NCBI GenBank assembly: GCA_036186865.1 | Contig: AP025055.1 | Span: 3,186,223 to 3,250,222, forward strand | Reading direction: 5' to 3' | Source of the DNA: Eustoma russellianum | Taxonomy: Eukaryota; Streptophyta; Magnoliopsida; Gentianales; Gentianaceae | Length of the DNA: 64,000 nucleotides | Shown here: in pieces, positions 20,297 to 31,038 of the stretch | How the letters are laid out: each line of letters starts with the position of its first letter | How positions within the stretch are numbered: the stretch's first letter is position 1 | Program-made: the position numbers and the translations under genes | Notes under the pieces: generated by a model | What the model was told of the DNA's origin: nothing | The model's database searches: none | What the model saw: the letters and a program-made list of their open reading frames with translations, nothing else

Positions 20297-20808
20297 TGTC
20301 AAAGTTGATCAAATTTGGAACAAATAACAAACAGAAATCAAAGAAGAAGAAGAATATGCAAGGAATCGGTGCTGGAACTTTCGGGTAACCGCTCAATCGA
20401 TCAATCTTTGATACAAGGCAAAAAATTCAGTTATATACAGCGGTTAACAAGAGAGAAGAGGGAAAATACGCGAATTTACAAATTTGTCCTTCTAGCTACA
20501 ACTACACGCTTTATTTATTTAAGGGCAAAATGGTAACTTCACACCATTTAAAACACTCCCGCCTTCTGCTTCATCTTCTTCCTTCCTCCGAACATCTCCT
20601 TCTTCTTCCAACTTGACCTCTAACGGATTCAGCTCAAGACAAAGCCGTCCACCTTCAATCTCAGCTGCAAGTTAATGTACTCATCCACTTTATCTCCCTT
20701 AGACTGAATCACACTTCTCCACATTGTTGTTCATCATACTGTTGCTGCACTCCTCTGGCATCCACAACCACTTCACTGCCATCATCCGTTCCTTTGATAC
20801 TTTTGACA
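20297..20808 (-). repeat. 3' LTR of the young copia element
   Basis: 512 bp; lacks a 5-bp AGAAG-type unit present in the other LTR near 25680. The last 33 codons of pol lie in this LTR. Confidence 0.96.
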
Positions 20809-23800
20809 CCCCCCCTCAATCCTGACTGACAGAACACATTACAAACCCCTAATGCTTCAGTCAGGATGCTTAATCTTCTAGAGTCTAATGATTTTGTGAA
20901 CACATCCGCCAACTGCAAGTCTGTTCTGATTGGCATAGGCTTCACCACTCCATCTTGAAATTTGTCCCTCACAATATGACAGTCAATTTCTATATGTTTA
21001 GTCCTCTCATGGAATACTGGGTTTTCTACAATGTAAACAGAACTTCTATTATCACAAAATATTTCTACTGGATCAGGATGAGCCACTTGCAAATCCTTCA
21101 AAAGATAGAGTATCCATTGAACCTCGCATGTAGCAGAGGCAAGAGCTCTATATTCCGCTTCAGAGGAGGATTTTGAAACCGTGGTCTGTTTCTTAGCCTT
21201 CCAAGAGATCAAGGCATTACCCAAGAACATACAGTAACCAGTGATTGATCGTCTACTTTCTACGCACCCACCCCAATCTGAGTCTGAAAAGGCAGTCAAC
21301 TTCAACAACCCTTTGCTAGGGAAGAACAGTCTCTGTCCTGGGGTTCCTTTGAGATATCTCAACAATCTCTGTGCTGCCCTCCAGTGCATTTGCGTTGGTG
21401 TGTCCAAAAATTGACTTAGTTGTTGGACAGTGTAAGCAATATCGGGTCTAGTGATCGTTAAGTACAGCAATTTACCAATTAATCTTCTATAGCTGGATGT
21501 GTCTTCAAATGCCAAGGAGTCATTGTGCGAAAGCTTCAGATTTTGTTCCATGGGGGTGCTCGCAGGCTTGAAAGCCAGGTGTCCCATGTCTTCTAACAGT
21601 TCAAGTGTATATTTCCTTTGGCAAAGGACCAACCCCCCCTGAGACCTGGCCACCTCAAGGCCTAGAAAATACCTTAGCTCGTCTAAGTCCTTGATCTGAA
21701 ACATAGAGTGGAGACTGGCCTTAAGACTCTGGATTGCTTCCAAGGAATCACTTGCTACCACAATGTCATCAACGTATACAAGAAGGACAAGAAATGTACG
21801 CCCTTGCTGCTTGGTAAACATGGTGTAATCGTGTTTGGACTGAACATAACCCAGTGATACGAGAAACGCTGTGAGTTTGGCATTCCATTGCCTGCTGGCT
21901 TGCTTCAACCCATATAAGGATTTAGTAAGTCTATAGACAGTGCCTGAGGGAGCAGGAAAGCCTTCTGGAGGTGTCATATATATCTCCTGATCCAAATCTC
22001 CATGGAGGAACGCGTTATTGACGTCCAGCTGATGAACAAACCATCCCTTGATAGCTGCTAGAGCCAATACTAACCTGACAGTTGTCATTTTAGCAACAGG
22101 AGAAAAAGTGTCTCCATAATCAACTCCGGCTTGCTGAGTATAACCCTTAGCCACGAGCCTAGCTTTATACCTCTCAATGGATCCATCCGCCTTTCTCTTA
22201 AGTTTATAAACCCATCTACAGCCAATGGCTTTCTTTCCTGGTGGCAGAGTGGTAAGGATCCAAGTGTGATTAGCCTCCAAGGCAGCCAGCTCCAGAGACA
22301 TAGCTTTCTCCCAATGCACTGAACCAGCTGCCTGCTGATATGACTGAGGTTCCTGCTGCATACTAAGATTAAGAACATATTTTTTGAATTGAGGAGTCAA
22401 CTGATCAAGTGAGTGATAGTGTTCAATAGGATAAGCAGGTGAGCTGATGGCAGAGGAAGATGTGATAGAGGAAGTATCAGCTTGGTTACAGTAATAATCA
22501 TGTAAGTAAGATGGTTGTTTTCTGAGCCTTGTAATACGCTGTTCACTAACATGAGGGGATGGTGAAGACACAGTAGGAGCAGTAGAGGAGGAGGAATCAG
22601 GTGATTGTGGCAATTCTGCATTGTTGATGACTAAAGGGATGTCAAGAGTAATAGAGGGAAAACGTTCTAAAACTGGATTTGATATTGGAGAAGTGGAGGA
22701 GGAAGGATTAGGTGATTGGGATGGAGAAGAAGGATCAGGTGAAGAATTAGGTGATTGGGATGGAGAAGAAGAATGATCATGTAATGCAGAAGGAACAGAT
22801 GCAGGTGGAAAGGAAGTGTTTATGGGTGTACTGTATTGCGGAGCAGGTGGAAAGATAGGTACACAGTGATTTGGCGCAGAAGATTTAGGATAATCAGAAG
22901 AATCAGAAAATGGAAAGTGTGTTTCCAAGAACTTCACATTCCTTGAAACAAGGATATCTTTTGTGTCCAAATTCTGCAAGATATAGCCCTTTGTTGTAGA
23001 TGAAATTCCCAAGAATAAACACGGTATGCCTCGTGGAGTAAACTTATGCTTGTTTGTGGCAGTATTATATGCATAGGCCAAACAACCAAAGACTTTGATT
23101 TGCTGATAGGTTGGAGTTCTGTGGAAAAGAATTTGATATGGGCTTTTCTGGGATAAAACTGGCGTGGGAATAAGATTTATTAGGTACACAGCATGTGCAA
23201 CTGCAAAGCCCCAGTAAGAAGAAGGCAACTGGGCTTGAAATTTGAGGGACCTTGCTACAACCAAGATGTGTTGGTGTTTTCTCTCCACGATTCCATTCTG
23301 TTGAGGGGTATAGACACAACTCGTTTGATGCACAATGCCATTATGTTTATAGAAATCATGCATTTTAAACTCAGAGGCATTATCACTCCTTATGATTTTA
23401 ATCTTTCTATCAAACTGAGTCTGCACATAGGCATGAAAATTTTGTAAAATCTGCCTAACTTCAGATTTAGATTTCATCAAATATAACCATGTAAATCTGC
23501 TACAATCATCTACAATGGTAAGAAAGTATCTTTGAGAGTACAATGTAGGATGTCTGTTTGGCCCCCAGACATCAACATGGATCAAATCAAAAGGCTGAAA
23601 AGAAACAGAAGCAGAAACAGGAAAAGGCAGTTTTTTAAGCTTGGCCAAGGGACAGATTGTGCAAGACTCATCATGGTGTCCAGTTGTGACTGAATCATCA
23701 TACCTCTGGATCTCCTTTATTCTAGAAACTGAAGCATGCCCCAGCCTATAGTGCCACAACATAGATGGTGAAGTAAGAGCAGTGTTTGAAAGGCACACAG

Positions 23801-24398
23801 AATGTTGCTGATGTGGATCACTACTGAGGCAATAAAGACCATGTGACAACCTAGCTGAACCAATCATCCTCTTGGATAATTGATCCTGAATCAAACAACA
23901 ATCACCAAATATTTGAATAAGTATGTCTGGATTTGAAGCCAACTTGCTCAGAGAGATCAAATTGTAAGCAAACGAAGGAACAAACAGAACTTCATGTAAG
24001 ACTAGGACTGAGTTAATAGTCACAGAACCAATATGCATGGCAGAAACAGAAAAATTGTTGGGCAGGCTTATAGTAATGTTTGTAACTGGTTTAGCAGAAG
24101 TAAAGAGTGCAAGATTAGAGGAAATATGATCAGTGGCTTCAGAATCCAAAATCCATGTACTTAGAACATTAGTATGAGATTTACCTTTGTCCTTACCAGT
24201 CTGGGCAGATAGCACAGTACCTTGAGTTCCAGCTACATTCCCTTCCGGCTCACCTTCATGTTTGTTCAGCCAGCTCAACAATTTTTGGTTCTGCTGGGGT
24301 GTAAGCACCAATGACTGCACACCTCTAGCAGCTTGCACCTCCTGTGACTCATCTGATTCAGGTTCCAATGTCCTGCTCAAGTTCACCTGGTTTCTGGA
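20709..24398 (-). CDS. Pol polyprotein of the young copia element
   Basis: About 1225 residues, in the same frame as gag and cut off from it only by TAG 24399-24401, so no own start codon is expected (the first Met-like codon is GTG). Order: protease with WILDSEATDH (residues 78-87; the family has DSG, here Gly is Glu, 24138-24140); integrase zinc region HYRLGH...CTICPLAK; DDE core with HVDVWGP, RSDNASEF and IVERK, complete; RT with RWVYKLKRK, QLDVNNAFLHGDL and YVDDIVVAS; RNase H with SDSDWGG, SSEAEYRAL, CDNRSSVYI and TKHIEID, ending ADVFTKSL. The C-terminal tail runs into the LTR. Full length and otherwise open. Confidence 0.95.
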   Translation of the reverse strand, partial: SRNQVNLSRTLEPESDESQEVQAARGVQSLVLTPQQNQKLLSWLNKHEGEPEGNVAGTQGTVLSAQTGKDKGKSHTNVLSTWILDSEATDHISSNLALFTSAKPVTNITISLPNNFSVSAMHIGSVTINSVLVLHEVLFVPSFAYNLISLSKLASNPDILIQIFGDCCLIQDQLSKRMIGSARLSHGLYCLSSDPHQQHSVCLSNTALTSPSMLWHYRLGHASVSRIKEIQRYDDSVTTGHHDESCTICPLAKLKKLPFPVSASVSFQPFDLIHVDVWGPNRHPTLYSQRYFLTIVDDCSRFTWLYLMKSKSEVRQILQNFHAYVQTQFDRKIKIIRSDNASEFKMHDFYKHNGIVHQTSCVYTPQQNGIVERKHQHILVVARSLKFQAQLPSSYWGFAVAHAVYLINLIPTPVLSQKSPYQILFHRTPTYQQIKVFGCLAYAYNTATNKHKFTPRGIPCLFLGISSTTKGYILQNLDTKDILVSRNVKFLETHFPFSDSSDYPKSSAPNHCVPIFPPAPQYSTPINTSFPPASVPSALHDHSSSPSQSPNSSPDPSSPSQSPNPSSSTSPISNPVLERFPSITLDIPLVINNAELPQSPDSSSSTAPTVSSPSPHVSEQRITRLRKQPSYLHDYYCNQADTSSITSSSAISSPAYPIEHYHSLDQLTPQFKKYVLNLSMQQEPQSYQQAAGSVHWEKAMSLELAALEANHTWILTTLPPGKKAIGCRWVYKLKRKADGSIERYKARLVAKGYTQQAGVDYGDTFSPVAKMTTVRLVLALAAIKGWFVHQLDVNNAFLHGDLDQEIYMTPPEGFPAPSGTVYRLTKSLYGLKQASRQWNAKLTAFLVSLGYVQSKHDYTMFTKQQGRTFLVLLVYVDDIVVASDSLEAIQSLKASLHSMFQIKDLDELRYFLGLEVARSQGGLVLCQRKYTLELLEDMGHLAFKPASTPMEQNLKLSHNDSLAFEDTSSYRRLIGKLLYLTITRPDIAYTVQQLSQFLDTPTQMHWRAAQRLLRYLKGTPGQRLFFPSKGLLKLTAFSDSDWGGCVESRRSITGYCMFLGNALISWKAKKQTTVSKSSSEAEYRALASATCEVQWILYLLKDLQVAHPDPVEIFCDNRSSVYIVENPVFHERTKHIEIDCHIVRDKFQDGVVKPMPIRTDLQLADVFTKSLDSRRLSILTEALGVCNVFCQSGLRGGVKSIKGTDDGSEVVVDARGVQQQYDEQQCGEV
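20809..20818 (-). promoter_or_regulatory. Polypurine tract
   Basis: On the minus strand TTGAGGGGGGG directly precedes the LTR TGTC; primes plus-strand synthesis. Confidence 0.85.
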
Positions 24399-25415
24399 CT
24401 AAAAGCCCGGAGGAAAACCGTGCTTCCTGTAACATCTATCAACAGTGTGGCCTTGCATTCCACAATGTGTACACACAAAACGTCTGGCATTCTCACTTCC
24501 AAACCTGCCACCTCCTCTTTTGTAACCTTGGCCCCTCCCTGTATACGCCACAAATCCTTCAGTTGACTGACCTTCTACTGATAAGGCAGTGGGGCTACCA
24601 TCAAACGAACCAACACCATTGTCAGCCAGCACCTTTCTCTCATACTTTAAAGCCATAGAGAAGGTGGTGTTTATATCAGGCAAGGGAGTAAGCACAAAAA
24701 CTTGAGACTTAACCGGATCAAAACTATCATTCAAACCTTTAACGAATTTAATCACATAATCAGTTTCAACGAACCTCCTCATTTTGACTGCTACATCGCA
24801 CACACATCCTTTGCAAACGCACACAGGAACTGGCCTTACCGCCATCAACTCTTCCCAAACGATTTTGAGCTTAGTAAAGTATTCACTAACACTCAAAGCA
24901 TCTTGCTTAACACTATAAAACGTTTCAAGCAAATCTGATAACCTAAAAGGATCAGTACTCCCATACCTTAGTCTGAGATCATTCCACGCATCATGCGCAC
25001 TATCACACCACATGATGCTTTGTGCAATGGAATGAGACACCGAATTCATCATCCAAGACTGCACCATTACATTGACCTGCCTCCAAAGCGAATACTGTGG
25101 ATCTGTCGCAGGAGGCCTCTGAATTGTTCCGTCTATGAAACCGACTTTGTTCTTAACTACCAATGCCATTTCGAACGTCCTGCTCCAAGTATGATAGTTG
25201 TGCGAATTCAGGGGAGGTTGTGCCAGTACTATAGCCGGACTGTCATTAGGGTGACGGTAATACGGATTCTGCAACGAATTATTCGGAGAAGCCTCAGGTA
25301 TTTGGCTCTGATCTCGATTCCCCCTGGATCCAAATACAAGATTCTGCACTGGACTATCATTCAGCGGTGTCTGACCAACTCTAGAACTTGCAGGACTGTT
25401 GTTTTGCGAAGTCAT
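24399..25415 (-). CDS. Gag of the young copia element, ending in TAG
   Basis: 338 residues from ATG 25415. Residues about 55-235 are the copia gag core (LNSHNYHTWSRTFEMAL, DAWNDLRLRYGS, SVSEYFTKLKIVWEEL). Zinc knuckle CTHCGMQGHTVDRC near residue 320, then RKHGFPPGF and TAG. In related elements the next residue is usually Lys (PPGFK/PPGYK), so TAG probably arose from AAG; the frame continues unbroken into pol. Gag alone would assemble particles, but pol would need readthrough. Confidence 0.93.
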   Translation of the reverse strand: MTSQNNSPASSRVGQTPLNDSPVQNLVFGSRGNRDQSQIPEASPNNSLQNPYYRHPNDSPAIVLAQPPLNSHNYHTWSRTFEMALVVKNKVGFIDGTIQRPPATDPQYSLWRQVNVMVQSWMMNSVSHSIAQSIMWCDSAHDAWNDLRLRYGSTDPFRLSDLLETFYSVKQDALSVSEYFTKLKIVWEELMAVRPVPVCVCKGCVCDVAVKMRRFVETDYVIKFVKGLNDSFDPVKSQVFVLTPLPDINTTFSMALKYERKVLADNGVGSFDGSPTALSVEGQSTEGFVAYTGRGQGYKRGGGRFGSENARRFVCTHCGMQGHTVDRCYRKHGFPPGF

Positions 25416-25507
25416 CTGAAGATCACCGGAAAGTGTATACGCGAATGATCAGACGAGTCACCAGAAAATCAACCAATACACAACACTACAATCACTCAAA
25501 CACCAAT

Positions 25508-25520
25508 GGCTCTGATACCA
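25508..25520 (-). promoter_or_regulatory. Primer binding site (initiator-Met tRNA type)
   Basis: TGGTATCAGAGCC on the minus strand, directly next to the 5' LTR. Confidence 0.95.
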
Positions 25521-26037
25521 TGTCAAAGTTGATCAAATTTGGAACAAATAACAAACAGAAATCAAAGAAGAAGAAGAATATGCAAGGAATCGGTGCTGGA
25601 ACTTTCGGGTAACCGCTCAATCGATCAATCTTTGATACAAGGCAAAAAATTCAGTTATATACAGCGGTTAACAAGAGAGAAGAGAAGAGGGAAAATACGC
25701 GAATTTACAAATTTGTCCTTCTAGCTACAACTACACGCTTTATTTATTTAAGGGCAAAATGGTAACTTCACACCATTTAAAACACTCCCGCCTTCTGCTT
25801 CATCTTCTTCCTTCCTCCGAACATCTCCTTCTTCTTCCAAATTGACCTCTAACGGATTCAGCTCAAGACAAAGCCGTCCACCTTCAATCTCAGCTGCAAG
25901 TTAATGTACTCATCCACTTTATCTCCCTTAGACTGAATCACACTTCTCCACATTGTTGTTCATCATACTGTTGCTGCACTCCTCTGGCATCCACAACCAC
26001 TTCACTGCCATCATCCGTTCCTTTGATACTTTTGACA
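25521..26037 (-). repeat. 5' LTR of the young copia element
   Basis: 517 bp, nearly identical to 20297-20808. Confidence 0.96.
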
Positions 26038-26042
26038 GTAGT
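26038..26042 (+). repeat. Target site duplication GTAGT (right)
   Basis: Matches 20292-20296. Confidence 0.95.
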
Positions 26043-26399
26043 GCCGAGTCAAGGTGATGACCTGAAAAATACAACATCAAACATGATAGTAAAATTATGA
26101 CAAACTGAGGTGATAAGGTAAAGGATCACAATAGCCTGGTGAACAGAAGGAGAGCACTGGCGAGACCGATAAACAGACGTACCGAGCCGACAAAAACAAC
26201 AGTGTGTCGGCATGATGAACACAAGCACAATAGCAATGAGCCGAGACGTCAAAGTGAGCGAACACAGACAGTTAAGTTCACAGAGATACAATGCTGAGGA
26301 CAGTTAGATTTACAAGCAAAGCAGGCTTACCAAGTCAGCTAAGACACAGGATGTGGCTGAGCAGAAGTGTGATAGAAGTAGACAGAGGGTAACAGAGTC

Positions 26400-26645
26400 G
26401 AATTAACCACGTCATTAATCCTGGTCAACTTAAAGTAACGGTTGTCACATGGCCTCTAAAGAAAGCGGGATAAAGAAATAGAAATAGTTACACCTTGTAT
26501 TGTACATAAACATCAATAGGAAATACAAGATATTTTCCTCAAATTCTTTTTATGGCAGTTACTCTTTGAGCTCTCACGCTTCTTCCTCTCCTTTACTTTC
26601 ACTTTTATTTTGCTCAATTTACGTTTTCTGTTATGATATCAGAAC
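26400..26645 (+). repeat. Probable old copia LTR end with degraded primer site
   Basis: A plant-LTR-like end (TTGTATTGTACATAAACATC, then TTTTCTGTTA) followed by TGATATCAGAAC at 26634-26645, two changes from TGGTATCAGAGC. No matching second LTR or coding region was found. The 26043-26400 part upstream may belong to it. Confidence 0.5.
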
Positions 26646-27428
26646 GATTGCTTCTCGCCGCTTAAGCTTGTTATATATAGATCTAAATGATTTGAAAAAA
26701 ACTATTTTATTGAATGATAAAATGTAAAAATGTGTTAAAAATCTACTTTATGCTTTGAAAATAACAAAATATTTAAACAAATAAGGAGGTAATATCGATC
26801 TCTAAAATTGACATACATCAATCGATCGATGTGTACATCGGTATCTCAAAAGAGATATAGATCGGTTGATGTTTGTAGAGATCAAAACTGAAAAACTTAC
26901 TGTAAGACATTAATCTCTCAATCTAAAACATATATCTGAGCAACATGGATCGATCGTTGTATAGATCATTCTCTAAATTTGAGACATAGATCGATCGATA
27001 CCAATCTAATTTGAAATAATTTCCTTAATATGTGGCAAGTATGTAAATATTTTTGTTGCACATATGATTTCCTTTATTTATGATAAGTTATTGTAACATC
27101 TCATATATGTTTATAGTGTTTCATGCTTAAACTTGACATACTATTGCGTCACTAACTCGCAATGGAAGTTTTGACAACTTACCACGGGGCAAAAAGAGTA
27201 CTTTTGAGTTTTTGTGGGTCCATCTTTCAAGAAGGATATATAAGGATAAAAAGACACTAAGATGGAGTATCATTACAAGGTTATTTGAAATAATTGGGTA
27301 TCAAGGGTATATTTCTCATTTCGGGTACAATGGCATTTCAGCCATTTACACAAGCTTATTTTTTTATGTAGTGCTAAAATATTTACTATATGGTCTTATG
27401 ATATATGGTATTTATGGTATTAATGATC

Positions 27429-27430
<2 letters not shown>
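26646..27430. other. AT-rich non-coding stretch with ATCGATCGAT motifs
   Basis: No coding signal. Three or four ATCGATCGAT-like palindromes at 26818-26830, 26947-26956 and 26989-27000 within a loosely repeated unit (CATAGATCGATCG, GAGATATAGATCGG). Confidence 0.5.

Positions 27431-27431
<1 letters not shown>

Positions 27432-27477
<46 letters not shown>
27432..27477. repeat. (AT)n microsatellite
   Basis: About 23 AT units. Confidence 0.97.
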
Positions 27478-27479
<2 letters not shown>

Positions 27480-27547
27480 CATGATTATTTCTGATCTATC
27501 AACCATATAATACAAAGACTTCGGTTTTTGGGTTTTTTGGTATTTCT

Positions 27548-28110
27548 TTGAGTGTGACATTTATTGTGTCACATCTATGGTATGGGTTTCCTGCAAATTT
27601 TTTCATGAGTGAATTGATATCTTGGGGTTGGCATAAGGTTGGCATGGTTATTCTTTATAGAGAGAGTGATTCTTCTATTTCTAATCATGAATGTCATGCT
27701 GCGAAAAATGAAGTGCATGAACCTGAATTGAATGATTTGAAAGAAATTGATCATGACATATCTATGGTTGCCTTTGAATTGCATAAACACATTGAAAGTG
27801 AGTCGCAGGTTGATAAAAGTGAATTGCATAAGAGTGATTCTAAATTGTGTAAGAATGTTGATATTGAATTGAATGCTAATGACAATGTGCTTGAAAATGT
27901 GGAACATTAAGCTGAAAACATTGAAGGAGTTGATGGACAACATATTAACAAATCTGAACTTGTAAATGAAGATGAAAGGCAAAAGAATAATACAAATGTG
28001 TTTAAAGTTTTACTGCCTAATGCTTTACCATCTTTAGTTGCTTACCGATTTCCATTATTTCATATTCAAAAGGCTCTAGAAGAACGACAATAACACATTG
28101 TTTGTGTCTA
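27548..28110 (+). other. Unrecognised possible coding remnant
   Basis: A 120-codon frame (27548-27910) rich in Glu, Lys, His and Asn, with further open segments to about 28090 (VFKVLLPNALPSLVAYRFPL). Style resembles spacer regions of plant Ty3/gypsy polyproteins, but I recognise no domain. Could be a gypsy remnant or chance. Confidence 0.25.
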
Positions 28111-28301
28111 TTACAACATATTTATTTGCCATGTGTTTTATGATTGAAAATTCGTCCCAACTTATAAACAATGTAAATATATGAATGTGCCACAACAAAG
28201 TAGCACATTTTATTCAATTGTGGCATAATCGTTTCAAAAGCAATGGTTTGCATCCAGGTATGTCTAAGCTTTCCCATGGTGTTTAAATCTAGAGTTAATT
28301 C

Positions 28302-30982
28302 TGTTGAGAAAAAGGGGTTTGAGTGATTACAAAATGCATGATTTAAAAAACGTGTACTAAAGAAATGCATGACACGTTTTATGACTTGACATGTATAATG
28401 TTGTCGTACTAACAAGCCATGAAGCTTTAAAGCTTACATTAAATGGCAAACATTTGTTGTGTTTGAACTATTTTTAGGTGCCACCATTAATAAACTAAAC
28501 TAGTTCATTAAGTGAAGTACTTAGTTAAATGAACTAAGTAGCTCATTAAATGAAGATATATTTGGAAAGGCACAAAGTCAACAAATTAAAGAATGGAAAG
28601 TCTTCTCCACCTCTTATTACACGTTTTTACATATATATATATATATTCAGATTTTTTTAAAGGCACTATACACATATATTTGAACGTACTACCGACACGT
28701 TATATATTTTCAAACGTACATTAACGTCACACCACTATACTTACCTCATATTTATGAGTATATTTAGGTCTTATATCATATGATATATGTCATGGTGATG
28801 ACACAATTATTACGACACGTTACAAGGTTCTAAACCAAAAATTGTCGTATCGGGTGACAACCGAAACTTCGCCAACGTGTCACGTACTTGCCATATATAG
28901 ATGACCAGCCCCTAAACTTCGAAAATGGCCACAAATTTCGTGGCTTACATGGTATATTCAGCCATAAAATCATTCCATGTTGGCACACACAAATCACCCC
29001 CAATTAAGGCCAAATTGTGAAGATTTCAAATTCAACATTTTAGCACATGGGGCGCCACTTACACTCAGCCTTTAGAGCTGAATATTCAAGTTATTCTATG
29101 TATATTATGTGTAACATAATATATATAACATGTGCAAAAAGTTTGAATAGAATCGAACAAAAATCGCAAAATCGACAAAAGTCGAAAAATTCGGTTTTCT
29201 ACGAACATGACACATGGAACGTTTTCTTGTCATGACATGTAGCATGTATCTAGATAGTTTTTACATATTCAATACATACTAAAGTGTTCTAGAATATTCA
29301 ATTTAGGGCTGATTGGAATATACCATATATGTATAATAATAGTGCATTATTTTACAAAGCTTACAAAAATAAAATTCAGCACATGCCAATCCTACATCAC
29401 ACGCTTAATACACCTTGATGGAGCATATGTGGAGCTTAGTTGGTATCTTTATTGGCCAAGAATGAAGTATACAAGGTTGATGACATAAAGGAGGGAGCTA
29501 CACAAGGTAATGTTTCAAACTATGTCACATATGTGACACATGCTGAAAATTCAGCATGTGTAAATAAGGTTGGCCGATTTCTTGATCTTAATTATGACAT
29601 ATTTACCTCTTTAATTTAAATGGATTGATTTGATGATAAAATGACAATATTTTGAATATGTCTTGAATAGTGCACATGATGAAAATTTCAGAATGTGAAG
29701 AAATCAAGGTGGCCGATTTTTGTGAAGTTAATGGAGATAATTTGTCTTGAAAATTAAGGGGGATTGATTATGTGACTTTTGGCAATATTTTAAACACTAA
29801 TTTGGCACATGTTTTAAGTGTAATGTTCAGATTTATACAGTCATCAAATGATGACACACCTCATCCAATCAATGAGTGCTAAGTAAGCAATGACAAGATG
29901 ATCATCCAATGAAGTGTTGCCAAGCAAGCAAGTGGATGTCACAATTATTCAAGATATTCTTCCAAGGACTTAAAAGATAATTTCCAAAGGGAAGAAAAGC
30001 TTAGAGGGGGATGACCACACTTGTTAAAAAGAGGAGAAGAAGAGCAAATCAAAGACAAGACAAGTCTCATAAATCCTCTAGTGCAAAAACGTTTTCATCA
30101 TCATCTTCTTCTACCTTTCTCTCTTCTTGTTTCTCAAAGCCTATTGTATCTACATTCAAATACATTGTATAGGCTTCATATAAACCACCATACACGCCTA
30201 GAATTGTGAAAGGTTGATCAAGGTGTGATCATACCTTCATCCGTTCGGTGGTGGTGTTCCTGATCATTGTGATTGCTTGTAAGGTTTGTAAAGGGTTGGA
30301 GTTGGTGTTTAACTCCATCAACCCTGTGTGGTAAGGTGTTATTTTGTTTAGTGATAACCGAAGAAGGTGTCCTCAAAGAATGGAGTAGGTTGATTTAACC
30401 GAACCAGTATAAAATTCCTTGTGTTCTCTACTTTTCTGCATAGTACTTTTAGTTTCCAGCACAATGCATCATTTTCATCACGATCTTCAAAATATCAAAA
30501 AAATTTCAAAAATCACGAAACTTTCCAGAAACATAGCCACACGTTTTAAGTTTCATTTGGCGTAAGTTTCAACCCTTTTGGATAAGTATAAATCATTCAA
30601 CGTCAATAGTTCTGAGACTACTGCAATTGAGACTTTGAACGCATTTGGCTTACTTCCCAAAGGAATTTTTCAAAACTGTTTCAACCCAATTAAATAAATA
30701 GTGTAAGGGGTTTTTCATTAAATTTTCAAACCATTTGGAGCTACGGTTCAATCGGAATAAATTTTTTAAATTAGACTACCGTTTCTGACAGATTTGCGCA
30801 ATCTGACCACCAATAATTTTTCAAAGGGTCAAAGATTGAATTTTGATCTGAAAATTTTAGGAGATACTCAGGACATCTGAGACTAAGATCTCTCCAAATT
30901 TCAGAATTTTTGAAGACCTTTATCCTAGTTTTTAAAACGTTACAAAACAGGTCCTGAAAACAGAAACTGTTTTCAGAAGTTG
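28302..30982 (+). repeat. 5' LTR of the third copia element, 3' end deleted
   Basis: Collinear with 36329-39102 but lacks the last about 88 bp; the sequence passes from CAGAAGTTG straight into TTATATCAGACC, a damaged primer site. It also lacks about 38 bp near 28400 that the other LTR has. Confidence 0.92.
28893..28900 (+). promoter_or_regulatory. LTR TATA box with ACGT elements
   Basis: ATATATAG preceded by CAACGTGTCACGTAC (28872-28886), which holds two ACGT cores, one of them ACGTGTC (ABRE-like). The other LTR has the same arrangement at 36992-36999. Likely core promoter of the element. Confidence 0.6.
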
Positions 30983-30984
30983 TG

Positions 30985-31000
30985 TTATATCAGACCGCAG
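30985..31000 (+). promoter_or_regulatory. Damaged primer binding site
   Basis: TTATATCAGACC in the position of TGGTATCAGAGCC, two to three changes, adjacent to the LTR deletion. Confidence 0.55.
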
Positions 31001-31038
31001 GCATACTCACAACAAGAAGATCCAACGATCTAAGTGAG

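Larger units (their letters stand above)
20297..26037 (-). mobile_element. Young full-length Ty1/copia retrotransposon
   Basis: 5.74 kb, LTRs of 512 and 517 bp with TGTCAAA...TTTTGACA ends, perfect GTAGT target duplication, primer site adjacent to the 5' LTR (25508-25520), polypurine tract adjacent to the 3' LTR. Gag and pol lie in one frame, separated only by TAG 24399-24401. The LTRs differ by eye in one 5-bp indel and about one substitution (C/A near 20623 versus 25842), so the insertion is recent. Lineage not assigned (Ivana/Oryco-like by gag style, unverified). Confidence 0.97.

Noticed and set aside
20315..20536. ORF across the young copia LTR, also at 25539-25724
   Set aside because: Duplicate in both LTRs, no domain, opposite strand to the element.
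23065..23447. Small ORFs on either strand inside the young copia pol
   Set aside because: Overlap the integrase region in other frames without any conserved pattern.
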